Shown piece by piece: positions 1 to 5,828 of a stretch of 7,135 nt of DNA. Location of the stretch: positions 1-7,135 of the forward strand of contig CACWJV010000171.1 in the NCBI GenBank assembly GCA_902761265.1, written 5' to 3'. The notes under the pieces were generated by a model. That model was given only the letters and a program-made list of their open reading frames with translations. It did no database searches and had not been told where the DNA came from. The stretch comes from Oscillospiraceae bacterium (GTDB taxonomy: Bacteria; Bacillota; Clostridia; Oscillospirales; Acutalibacteraceae). The number at the start of each line of letters is the position of its first letter. Position 1 is the first letter of the stretch. A program made the position numbers and the translations under genes.

Positions 1-486
1 CAAGATTTAAGTAAGATTTTTGGAGATTTTTTTTTTTTTTTTTTTATACGCTTTAAGCTCCCGGTCGGCCGGATCGTTTTGGCGTTTAACATCGTGATCT
101 TTGTTGTTGCCGGTTTCCTGTTCGGCTTTGACCGCGCGATGTACAGTCTTTTGACCTATTTCATTACGTCTAAGGTGCTCGACATCATTGAAAACGGTAT
201 CGACCAGGCGAAGGCCGCCATGATCATCACCGAGGACGCCAAGGAGATTTCCGAACAGATTTACAAACGACTCGGCCGCACGGTCACGCTGATGGAAGGC
301 GAGGGGCTGGTGAGCGGCAAAAAGATTGTGCTTTATTGCGTGCTGACCCGGTTTGAAATCCATGAGCTGCGCGAGATCATCGACCGGGTGGATTCCTCCG
401 CGTTTATTGCGATCAGCGACGTGTCGGAGATTATCGGCACGCACATGAAAAAGACGATCGCGCTTGAGGAAGGGGAGACGCCATGA
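1..486 (+). CDS. YitT family membrane protein, C-terminal part (5' end cut by window edge)
   Basis: This is the C-terminal part of a YitT-type protein (DUF161 membrane region followed by DUF2179); family members are usually about 280-300 residues. The reading frame is open from base 1 to the TGA at 484-486. From about base 46 the translation fits the family: a segment reading IRFKLPVGRIV, a hydrophobic helix (NIVIFVVAGFLFG), then AMYSLLTYFITSKVLDII, which matches the last transmembrane part. From about 274 to 447 comes the cytoplasmic DUF2179 domain, beginning GRTVTLMEGEG and including the typical REIIDRVDSSAFIAISDVSEIIG segment. The family's function is not firmly established; it is an inner-membrane protein common in Firmicutes. 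The first 45 bases encode a run of phenylalanines and do not resemble the family, so they may be artefact. TTG at 79 is not a credible start because family sequence lies upstream of it. The stop overlaps the next gene's ATG. Confidence 0.8.
   Translation, partial: QDLSKIFGDFFFFFFIRFKLPVGRIVLAFNIVIFVVAGFLFGFDRAMYSLLTYFITSKVLDIIENGIDQAKAAMIITEDAKEISEQIYKRLGRTVTLMEGEGLVSGKKIVLYCVLTRFEIHELREIIDRVDSSAFIAISDVSEIIGTHMKKTIALEEGETP
27..45. repeat. Run of 19 thymines at the window edge
   Basis: Nineteen consecutive T follow an AT-rich stretch (1-26) at the extreme left. Read in the YitT frame it gives six phenylalanines, and recognisable family sequence begins right after it. The GC content changes abruptly at base 46. 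This looks like a sequencing or assembly artefact at a contig end more than a natural tract, but a real homopolymer cannot be excluded from the sequence alone. Confidence 0.9.
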
Positions 487-1478
487 AGAAGATTATTTGT
501 GTGCTGGTTGCGTTTTTACTTGTGGTCAGCGGCACTTTGGTGTTCGATATTCTGAAAGAAGATAAGGAATATTTCAGGGAATCGCCGTATCGGCAGTTTT
601 ATGACAATCCCGCCAACGAAGGCAGGCGTTTGACCTATGATGATCTGTTCTTTGTCTCTTCGTTGAATGAGCCTGTGTATACGGTCGGAAGCAGCGGAAT
701 CTCAAAAGAACAGATGGCTGCCATTCAGGCCCGTGATGCTGAGGCAGAGGACGATGGTGCCGTTTACCTCTGGCGTGAAGATGCGCCATTCCATGCGTCG
801 ACCACAGGTGTGAATGAAGCTGATCTTGAGACGCAAACAAGTGAGGAGGACCTGACGACCGAAGCCGGGGCTAATGTTGCAAAAACACAAGAGCCGCTTC
901 GCATCTACAGCCAGGAAGAAATGATTGCTTTTCAAAAGCTGTTGCAAAAGCTGACCTTCCGCCCGGTCGAAGGTTTGAAAAACATCTTGCTCAGTCGCCT
1001 TTCCGGCTACCGAAACAGCATTGCAGTTTTTCAGCTAAGCAATCGGTATTATTCCGGAAATATGGAGCCGTATCAGGATATCCTCGGGATGGTGCCGGCG
1101 TATACGGCGTCCATTGCCGGTCAGAAGGATCGGGTGGAAAGCGGCCTCATCTTCTCCTGGCGGGGGCATGTTTATTTGGACGCGTACCTGGTTCCCCGTT
1201 CGGAATACAACGAAACGCGCAAGATGGAAGTGCCGGCTGTCTGGAATGAATATAAATCTGTTTTTGAAATTCTCCCGTCAGATGCGCTGGATGCGCTGCT
1301 CTCGCAGCGCGACCTGTATGCAAGCGGTATTGATGAAACGGAAACAGGGATCTCTCCGCTTTTGCGCAGGACACTGATCCGTGAAGCAAAGGTTTTTGCT
1401 GTGATTCTGCTGCTGACAACATTGTATGAAATCGGGCGAAAACTGAAACGGAAAAAGCAATCGAAGCGTAAGGTATAG
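483..1478 (+). CDS. Unrecognised bitopic/two-helix membrane protein
   Basis: A 331-residue protein I do not recognise. It starts MKKIICVLVAFLLVVSG, a signal-anchor or signal peptide (about residues 3-21), and ends with a second hydrophobic segment (about 301-316) followed by a very basic tail (RKLKRKKQSKRK). The positive charges at both ends suggest that both termini are cytoplasmic and the roughly 280-residue middle is outside the membrane. Residues about 85-135 are acidic and of low complexity (many D, E, T), likely a disordered linker; the part from about 140 to 285 looks folded. No lipobox, catalytic motif or known domain was seen. The ATG overlaps the stop of the YitT-family gene (ATGA), with a purine-rich AGGGGAG sequence just upstream, so translation is probably coupled to it. 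A terminator follows at 1494-1523. Its GC content appears somewhat lower than in the genes to the right. Confidence 0.75.
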   Translation: MKKIICVLVAFLLVVSGTLVFDILKEDKEYFRESPYRQFYDNPANEGRRLTYDDLFFVSSLNEPVYTVGSSGISKEQMAAIQARDAEAEDDGAVYLWREDAPFHASTTGVNEADLETQTSEEDLTTEAGANVAKTQEPLRIYSQEEMIAFQKLLQKLTFRPVEGLKNILLSRLSGYRNSIAVFQLSNRYYSGNMEPYQDILGMVPAYTASIAGQKDRVESGLIFSWRGHVYLDAYLVPRSEYNETRKMEVPAVWNEYKSVFEILPSDALDALLSQRDLYASGIDETETGISPLLRRTLIREAKVFAVILLLTTLYEIGRKLKRKKQSKRKV

Positions 1479-1493
1479 GTTGCCAGTAAAAAA

Positions 1494-1523
1494 CAGGGCG
1501 CAGTTTGACTGCGTCCTGCTTTT
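1494..1523 (+). terminator. Intrinsic terminator, probably bidirectional
   Basis: An 11-bp stem (1494-1504 with 1508-1518, one G-U pair) closes a 3-nt loop and is followed by CTTTT on the plus strand, ending transcription of the two-gene unit upstream. On the minus strand the same stem has one A-C mismatch and is followed by six T (complement of 1488-1493), so it can also end the convergent spore protein transcript. Confidence 0.8.
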
Positions 1524-1533
1524 GTTACTCGGT

Positions 1534-1555
1534 CGGCTGCTGCTTGCAACAGCCG
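1534..1555 (-). terminator. Second hairpin downstream of the spore protein gene
   Basis: Bases 1534-1543 and 1546-1555 are inverted repeats (10 pairs including one wobble; the innermost pair would open to give a 4-nt loop). It lies 12 nt past the stop codon of the minus-strand spore protein gene and just before the bidirectional terminator. It has no T tract of its own, so it may stabilise the 3' end or pause polymerase before the main terminator. Confidence 0.4.
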
Positions 1556-1567
1556 GGATCAGGGGTT

Positions 1568-1741
1568 TTATTTGCTCTTGTTTTCGTAGGATTCAACCAT
1601 CTTCTTGACCATCTGGCCACCGATGGAACCGGCTTCTCTTGCGGTCAGGTCACCGTTGTAACCGGACTTCAGGTTCACGCCGACTTCGGAAGCGGCCTCC
1701 ATCTTGAACTGATCGAGACTCTTGCTGTTCTTCTTTGCCAT
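1568..1741 (-). CDS. Small acid-soluble spore protein, alpha/beta type
   Basis: A 57-residue protein matching the alpha/beta SASP family, whose usual length is 60-70. These proteins coat DNA in the dormant spore, protect it from UV and chemical damage, and are degraded at germination as an amino-acid source. The segment KMEAASEVGVNL corresponds to the family's germination-protease (GPR) site, with cleavage expected after Glu15. LTAREAGSIGG followed by QMVKKMVE (residues about 32-50) is the conserved DNA-binding region. The start is set by ATG at 1741-1739 with AAAGGAG (complement of 1752-1758) ten bases upstream; the frame stays open further upstream, but that extension is not SASP-like. In this family transcription occurs in the forespore under sigma-G; no convincing sigma-G promoter was found here. 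The gene converges on the plus-strand unit to its left. It shows that the organism belongs to an endospore-forming lineage. Confidence 0.96.
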   Translation of the reverse strand: MAKKNSKSLDQFKMEAASEVGVNLKSGYNGDLTAREAGSIGGQMVKKMVESYENKSK

Positions 1742-1751
1742 TTCTTTTCCA

Positions 1752-1758
1752 CTCCTTT
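1752..1758 (-). promoter_or_regulatory. Ribosome binding site of the spore protein gene
   Basis: AAAGGAG on the minus strand, ten bases before the ATG at 1741. It decides the start in a frame that otherwise remains open for over 300 more bases upstream. Confidence 0.85.
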
Positions 1759-1858
1759 GCTGCGTTTTGTTGCCGAACGCAGAGTTGTTTGTGCGGCGGC
1801 AATTCGCGTTTGCCTTCATAGTTTGGCTTGCATGCACCGATTTATAGCCGGTAAATGA

Positions 1859-1871
1859 TTCCGCAGCGGAA
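1859..1871. promoter_or_regulatory. 13-nt odd palindrome, possible operator
   Basis: TTCCGCAGCGGAA is a perfect 6+1+6 inverted repeat ending ten bases before the -35 box of the isomerase/dehydrogenase promoter. Its position fits an activator or repressor site, but no matching regulator is encoded in the window and no known regulon consensus was recognised. Confidence 0.3.
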
Positions 1872-1881
1872 CAATGATCGC

Positions 1882-1910
1882 TTGACAGAATCCGGCTGCG
1901 ATGGTACAAT
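1882..1910 (+). promoter_or_regulatory. Sigma-A promoter for the isomerase/dehydrogenase unit
   Basis: A perfect -35 box TTGACA (1882-1887), a 17-nt spacer and a near-perfect -10 box TACAAT (1905-1910). Transcription would begin around 1916-1918, giving a leader of about 26 nt before the ATG at 1943. Confidence 0.88.
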
Positions 1911-1929
1911 AGGTGCACTGATTTTCTTT

Positions 1930-1935
1930 GGAGGT
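1930..1935 (+). promoter_or_regulatory. Ribosome binding site of the isomerase-like gene
   Basis: GGAGGT seven bases before ATG 1943; it rules out the upstream in-frame TTG at 1928, which overlaps it. Confidence 0.85.
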
Positions 1936-1942
1936 AGTATTC

Positions 1943-2416
1943 ATGAAACTTGCAATCGGAAGCGATAAATCCGGCTTCAATTTGAAAGAAAGCATCAAGG
2001 CATACCTTGCCGAAAACAATATCGAAGTGGACGATCTCGGCACAACCGACCTCGACCATGTCAAGCCCTATTACGTCGTGGCGTCTACTGTTGCGCCGCT
2101 GGTGCAAAACGGTACCTATGACAAGGCGATTCTCATCTGCGGCACCGGCGCCGGCGTCAGCGTCGTTGCCAATAAATACAAGGGCGTCTATGCCGTTGCG
2201 TGCGAAAGTCTGTATGCCGCCAAAATGTGCCGCGCCATCAACGACGCCAACATCCTGTGCATGGGCGGCTGGATCGTTGCGCCGGAAATGGGTATCGAAA
2301 TGACCAAAGCGTTCCTCGGCACTGACTTTTTGCAGGATCTTGAGGAGTGGCGTCAGGCGTTTTTGACAAACGCAAAGTGCGAAGTGCGCGGCGTGGAGGA
2401 CAAGATCTATGATTGA
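1943..2416 (+). CDS. RpiB/LacA/LacB family sugar-phosphate isomerase-like protein
   Basis: A 157-residue protein of the RpiB/LacAB family (usual length about 145-170), cytoplasmic enzymes that interconvert aldose and ketose phosphates such as ribose 5-phosphate and ribulose 5-phosphate. Recognisable parts are the N-terminal MKLAIGSDKSGFNLKESI strand-helix, the ICGTGAGVSVVANK loop (residues 65-78) with the catalytic-type Cys66 and Thr68, and RAINDANIL (97-105). Compared with E. coli RpiB, numbered from memory, the two active-site histidines are replaced: H10 by Lys9 and H99 by Ile99. The C-terminal GGRH motif is also missing, with DLEEWRQAF there instead. The fold therefore seems certain and Rpi activity doubtful. 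ATG at 1943 is preferred over the in-frame TTG at 1928 because GGAGGT (1930-1935) sits seven bases before it. The gene overlaps the dehydrogenase gene by 8 nt, implying a shared pathway. Confidence 0.88.
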   Translation: MKLAIGSDKSGFNLKESIKAYLAENNIEVDDLGTTDLDHVKPYYVVASTVAPLVQNGTYDKAILICGTGAGVSVVANKYKGVYAVACESLYAAKMCRAINDANILCMGGWIVAPEMGIEMTKAFLGTDFLQDLEEWRQAFLTNAKCEVRGVEDKIYD

Positions 2417-3453
2417 GCCGTTTCTCTATGACCTGCCCACCAAAATCTATTTCGGTTTCGGCAAGCTCGACGAGCTGCCGGCGCTGCTGAAAGACTGCGG
2501 GGTGCAGCGTGCCGTGCTTGTGTGCGACCGCTTCTTTGCCGAAAAAGGCGAAGCGCTGCGTCAATCGGCGCCGCAGATCACCGCCGTGTTTTCCGACGTG
2601 GAGCCGAATCCGCAGCTTTCCGGTGTGAAAGCTCGGCGGCGGCAGCTCGATCGACACGGCAAAATATGCCGCGGCCGTCGCGTGCAGCGATCTTTCCGCG
2701 GAGGAGCATTTCAACGGCGTGCCGCTGACCGCGGCGAAAAAGATTATCGCCATCCCTACAACCGCCGGCACCGGCAGCGAAGTGACCAGCGTGTCGGTCA
2801 TCAGCCGCGGCAACGACAAAAAGACGACCCACAACCCGGTCTTTCAGCCGACGGCCTGCATTGTGGACCCGGCGCTGACCATGACTGTGCCCGCAAGAAC
2901 CACGCTCATCACCGGCCTTGACGCCTTTACCCACGCGATCGAAGCGTTCTGGAGTGTGCGCCACAGTGCGCTGACCGACGCGCTGGCGACCGAGGCGCTG
3001 CGCGTGATCCTCTCGAGCTTGGAACCGTCGTTTACCGAGGCGACCGAAGAATCGCGTACCGCAATGGCCTACGGTTCGCTGCTTGCCGGTCTCGCGTTTT
3101 CCAACGCCAAAACCGCCGGCTGCCACGCGTGCTCCTATCCGCTGTCTATGTATCACCATCTGCCGCACGGGGAAGCGTGCGCGTTTACACTGGACAGCTT
3201 TATCCGTCTGAACGCCGACGACCGGCTCGAATCGCTCGCCAAAACGCTCGGCTTTGCCGACACCGGCGCGCTGGCGGATGAGATCTACCGTCTCAAAGTC
3301 AAGGGCGGTCTGCGCGTCCGCTTTGCCGATTGCGACGGCGAACTCGATCTCAACCGGCTTGCAACGGAGAGCGCTGAGCATATGCTGATGCGCAACAATC
3401 CCGTGCAGCTTTCCGTAGACGAACTCAAAGCGATGTTTGCGGCGTTGAAATAA
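2409..3453 (+). pseudogene. Iron-containing alcohol dehydrogenase, frameshifted with internal deletion
   Basis: A group III (iron-dependent) alcohol dehydrogenase in two frames. Bases 2409-2633 encode the N-terminal part (YDLPTKIYFGFGKLDELPALL through VEPNPQLSGVKA). From 2635 the family continues in another frame with GGGSSIDTAK and then IPTTAGTGSEVT. The metal ligands appear present: Asp (2920-2922), His (2932-2934) in GLDAFTHAIEAF, His (3124-3126) in GCHACSYPL, and His (3166-3168) in LPHGEA. The catalytic-type second His seen in FucO is Tyr here. About 15-17 residues normally lying between the NPxL segment and GGGS are absent, and the joint changes frame, so the missing length must be 2 modulo 3. 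As read, translation stops at 2921 after 170 residues. The start ATG 2409 overlaps the isomerase stop, with GGAGG at 2395-2399. Such enzymes use NAD(P)H and Fe2+ on varied alcohols and aldehydes; the substrate cannot be named. An assembly error is an alternative to a true mutation. Confidence 0.85.
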
Positions 3454-3464
3454 ATCTGTATCCA

Positions 3465-3500
3465 AAACCGGACGGCTTTTGCGGTCCGGTTTGTTGTTTA
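3465..3500 (+). terminator. Intrinsic terminator after the dehydrogenase gene
   Basis: A 9-bp perfect stem (3465-3473 with 3484-3492) encloses a 10-nt loop and runs into a T-rich stretch (TTTGTTGTTTA). It lies 12 nt after the stop codon. The T tract is interrupted, so termination may be partial. Confidence 0.7.
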
Positions 3501-3518
3501 TATGGGACGGTTTTTTCC

Positions 3519-3532
3519 TGTCACCGCTTGCC
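3519..3532 (+). promoter_or_regulatory. Possible cre-like (CcpA) site overlapping the -35 box
   Basis: TGTCACCGCTTGCC matches 11 of 14 positions of the catabolite-responsive element consensus TGWAARCGYTWNCW and overlaps the -35 box of the alpha-glucosidase promoter. Repression in the presence of glucose would make sense for this gene. The left half matches less well, and a LacI-family maltose-type regulator could equally bind such a site; this is inference. Confidence 0.35.
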
Positions 3533-3556
3533 TTTTTTTGTGCAGTATGTTACAAT
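3528..3556 (+). promoter_or_regulatory. Sigma-A promoter of the alpha-glucosidase operon
   Basis: -35 box TTGCCT (3528-3533, four of six), a 17-nt spacer, and -10 box TACAAT (3551-3556) preceded by an extended TGT at 3548-3550. It lies about 35 nt before the ATG at 3592 and past the preceding terminator. Confidence 0.82.
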
Positions 3557-3591
3557 AAGTTGAATCAATCCGACAAGGAGGATGAAAATAT

Positions 3592-5271
3592 ATGGCAAAG
3601 AGAACATCACAGTGGTACAAAGACTTATCCGTTTACCAAATATGGCCGCGTTCGTTCTGCGACGGCAACGGTGACGGCATCGGCGATCTGGAGGGTGTGC
3701 TTTCCAAACTCGATTATATCAAAAGTCTGGGCGTGGACGCCATCTGGTTTTCGCCGCTGTATCCGTCTCCCAACGCGGACTACGGCTATGACATTGCGGA
3801 CTATACCGATATTTCCTCGGACTACGGTACGCTCGAACTGTTTAAAAAGGTGCTCGACGAAGCGCACAAACGCGGGCTGAAGATCATCATGGATCTCGTG
3901 ATCAACCACACCTCCGATCACCACAAATGGTTCCTCGAAAGCAAAAAAGGCCCCGACAACCCGTATCATGATTACTATATCTGGCGCAAGGGCCGCAACG
4001 GCGGCAAAAAACCGCCCAACAACTGGCTGTCCACTTTCCAGGGCGGCGCGTGGGAGTATGTGCCGGAGATCGACGAATACTATCTGCATGTGTTTGCCAA
4101 GGGTCAGCCCGACCTCAATATGGACAATCCGAAGGTGCGCGAAGAAGTGAAAAAGATCATCCGCTTCTGGCTCGACCTCGGTGTTGACGGCTTCCGCGAG
4201 GACGTCATCACGTTCATCTCCAAAAAGGAAGGGTTGCCCAACGGGTTCCCGCTGCCTACGGCGACCGGCATCGAACACTATATGAACGGTCCGCATCTGC
4301 GCGAATACCTTGAGGAGTTCCGCGCGGTCCAGATGGAATACGACTGCTTTACGGTCGGTGAAGCGCCGATGATGACGCCGAAACGCGCCCTCAAGTTTAT
4401 CAAGGAAGACGAAAATCCGGTGCTCGACATGATGTTCCACTTCCAGCACATGAACGCGGACAACATCATGACCAACTTCATCCGCACGCCGTTCCGTCCG
4501 GGCTATCTCAAAAAGGTTTATAACAACTGGCAAACGAAGCTCTACGGTAAAGCTTGGAACGCGCTGTATGTGGAAAACCACGACCAGCCGCGTATAATCT
4601 CGCGCTACGGCAGCGAAAAATACCGTGTGAAAAGCGGCAAAATGCTTGCTGCTATGTACATCTGCCAAAGCGGTACGCCGTTCATCTATCAGGGCCAGGA
4701 GATCGGTATGACAAATATCCATCTCGACTCCATCGACCGGTTCCCGGACGTCTCGTCGGTCAATACCTATGCGCTGATGAAGAGTCTGCATCTGCCGGAA
4801 AAATTCATCATGAGCCTGATCAACTACGGCGCTCGCGACAACGGCAGAACGCCGGTGCAGTGGTCTGGCGCCAAAAACGCCGGGTTTACCACGGCTGACA
4901 AGCCCTGGTTTGAAGTGAACCCGAACTATCCCGAAATCAACGTGGAGGCCGCCGAGGCGGACCCGAACTCGATTTTGCATTTCTACCGCAAACTGCTCAG
5001 ATTCCGCAAGGAAAACGAGATCGTGCGCTACGGCGATTTCCGGATGCTGAAAACCGACCGCAAGCTGTTCGCCTATATCCGCCGCTATCAGGGTCAAAAG
5101 CTGCTGGTCGTCTGCTCGTTTGCAGAACAGGAGATGAACTTCCGTTTGCCGGAAAGCGAATTCGATATGAACAGTGCCGAACTGGTACTTTCCAACTACG
5201 ATTTCAATCAGGTCATCCACAACGGCTTTTTCACCCGTCCCTATGAGACGCGTGTATATCTGCTCAAATAA
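3592..5271 (+). CDS. GH13 alpha-glucosidase, oligo-1,6-glucosidase-like
   Basis: A 559-residue enzyme of glycoside hydrolase family 13, close to the oligo-1,6-glucosidase/alpha-glucosidase group (about 550-570 residues). It would release glucose from the non-reducing end of isomaltose-type or short alpha-glucosides in the cytoplasm; there is no signal peptide. The (beta/alpha)8 barrel carries a calcium loop DGNGDGIGD (24-32), region I DLVINHTSDHH (101-111), region V QPDLNMDNP (172-180), region II GVDGFREDVITF (197-208) with nucleophile Asp204, region III FTVGEA with acid/base Glu257, and region IV ENHDQPR with Asp331. Val205 after the nucleophile is the residue associated with alpha-1,6 specificity in this group. 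Glu203 stands where methionine is usual. NGRTPVQWSGAKNAGF (417-432) is also typical, and a C-terminal beta domain follows. AAGGAGG (3575-3581) lies ten bases before ATG 3592. Trehalose-6-phosphate hydrolase or dextran glucosidase are less likely alternatives. Confidence 0.93.
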   Translation: MAKRTSQWYKDLSVYQIWPRSFCDGNGDGIGDLEGVLSKLDYIKSLGVDAIWFSPLYPSPNADYGYDIADYTDISSDYGTLELFKKVLDEAHKRGLKIIMDLVINHTSDHHKWFLESKKGPDNPYHDYYIWRKGRNGGKKPPNNWLSTFQGGAWEYVPEIDEYYLHVFAKGQPDLNMDNPKVREEVKKIIRFWLDLGVDGFREDVITFISKKEGLPNGFPLPTATGIEHYMNGPHLREYLEEFRAVQMEYDCFTVGEAPMMTPKRALKFIKEDENPVLDMMFHFQHMNADNIMTNFIRTPFRPGYLKKVYNNWQTKLYGKAWNALYVENHDQPRIISRYGSEKYRVKSGKMLAAMYICQSGTPFIYQGQEIGMTNIHLDSIDRFPDVSSVNTYALMKSLHLPEKFIMSLINYGARDNGRTPVQWSGAKNAGFTTADKPWFEVNPNYPEINVEAAEADPNSILHFYRKLLRFRKENEIVRYGDFRMLKTDRKLFAYIRRYQGQKLLVVCSFAEQEMNFRLPESEFDMNSAELVLSNYDFNQVIHNGFFTRPYETRVYLLK

Positions 5272-5286
5272 GCGCGGAGGACCAGG

Positions 5287-5811
5287 ATGAAAAAAGCAGT
5301 TTGCCTGTTGCTGGCCGTCGTGCTGTGTTTGTCGCTTGCGGCCTGCGGCAGCCCCAAAGATTATGTGCTCACGGAAGACACGTTCTTTCTTGTAATGACC
5401 AACATGCAGTATTATCCCGAACAGTATCTCGGTTCCAATCTGGAGCTGGATGTGTTCACCTATCTGCTCGAGGATGTCAACGGACAGCAGTATCTGTGCG
5501 GTGTGCGCAAATGCTCGGCGGAATTCGGCTGCGTCTGCGGCAACGATACGGTAATCGGCTTTATCCTTAACAGCGATCAGAAACTACCCGAACCGCGCAA
5601 CCAGAGCGAAAACAGTGTTGAAAAAACGTGGGTACATCTGACCGGTCAGCTCGCGTCCGCCGAAAAGCAGGACATCGAGATCCACTCCTATCTGCCCGAC
5701 GGCAGCATGGATCCGAACAAGACCGAAACGGTGTCGTTCCTGCATTTCAATGTGGCGTCCTGTGAATTGATCGAAGATTATCAGAACCTGCAATACTATG
5801 TGACAAAATAA
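5287..5811 (+). CDS. Lipoprotein resembling the DUF1980/TIGR03943 OB-fold domain
   Basis: A 174-residue lipoprotein. MKKAVCLLLAVVLCLSLAAC is a signal peptide with lipobox LAAC, so Cys20 would be lipidated and the protein anchored on the outer face of the membrane. The mature part follows the pattern of the C-terminal domain of YcgQ-like proteins (DUF1980/TIGR03943): TEDTFFLVMTNMQYYPEQYLG, then LDVFTYL, then a cysteine cluster, VIGFIL, KTWVHLTGQL and a final SCELIEDYQNLQYYV. This similarity is my pattern judgement, not a search result. Cysteines at 71, 76, 82 and 84 (CX4C, CX5C, CXC) could bind metal or form disulfides. In the known family the domain is joined to membrane helices and its partner is a predicted permease; here it stands alone as a lipoprotein. 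GGAGG (5276-5280) lies six bases before the ATG. It begins 15 nt after the alpha-glucosidase stop, so the two are probably co-transcribed. Confidence 0.75.
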   Translation: MKKAVCLLLAVVLCLSLAACGSPKDYVLTEDTFFLVMTNMQYYPEQYLGSNLELDVFTYLLEDVNGQQYLCGVRKCSAEFGCVCGNDTVIGFILNSDQKLPEPRNQSENSVEKTWVHLTGQLASAEKQDIEIHSYLPDGSMDPNKTETVSFLHFNVASCELIEDYQNLQYYVTK

Positions 5812-5828
5812 GACGAGGAGGCTGTTTC

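Noticed and set aside
1829..1836. TGCATGCA palindrome-like sequence in the divergent intergenic region
   Set aside because: It is short, likely by chance, and not placed relative to a recognised promoter element.
1819..1848. Possible sigma-G promoter for the spore protein gene (GCTATA, 17 nt, CAAACTA on the minus strand)
   Set aside because: Both boxes deviate from the sigma-G consensus (TGMATA and CATNNTA) and the leader would be long; too weak to annotate.
1505..1858. Plus-strand open frame of 117 codons opposite the spore protein
   Set aside because: It begins inside the terminator hairpin, has no ribosome site and lies antisense to a clearly identified SASP gene.
1742..2107. Upstream extension of the spore protein frame on the minus strand
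   Set aside because: The extension has no SASP character and overlaps the isomerase gene; ATG at 1741 has an ideal ribosome site and gives the normal family length.
2409..2921. The 170-residue frame as an intact short gene
   Set aside because: After base 2633 the sequence loses all family resemblance and becomes arginine-rich, while the true dehydrogenase continues in another frame.
2578..3465. Open frame of 295 codons on the minus strand
   Set aside because: It is a shadow of the iron alcohol dehydrogenase, which is recognisable on the plus strand by many motifs.
3625..5220. Long open frame of 531 codons on the minus strand
   Set aside because: It lies entirely opposite the well-supported GH13 gene; it reflects GC-rich codon usage, has no family resemblance and no fitting ribosome site.
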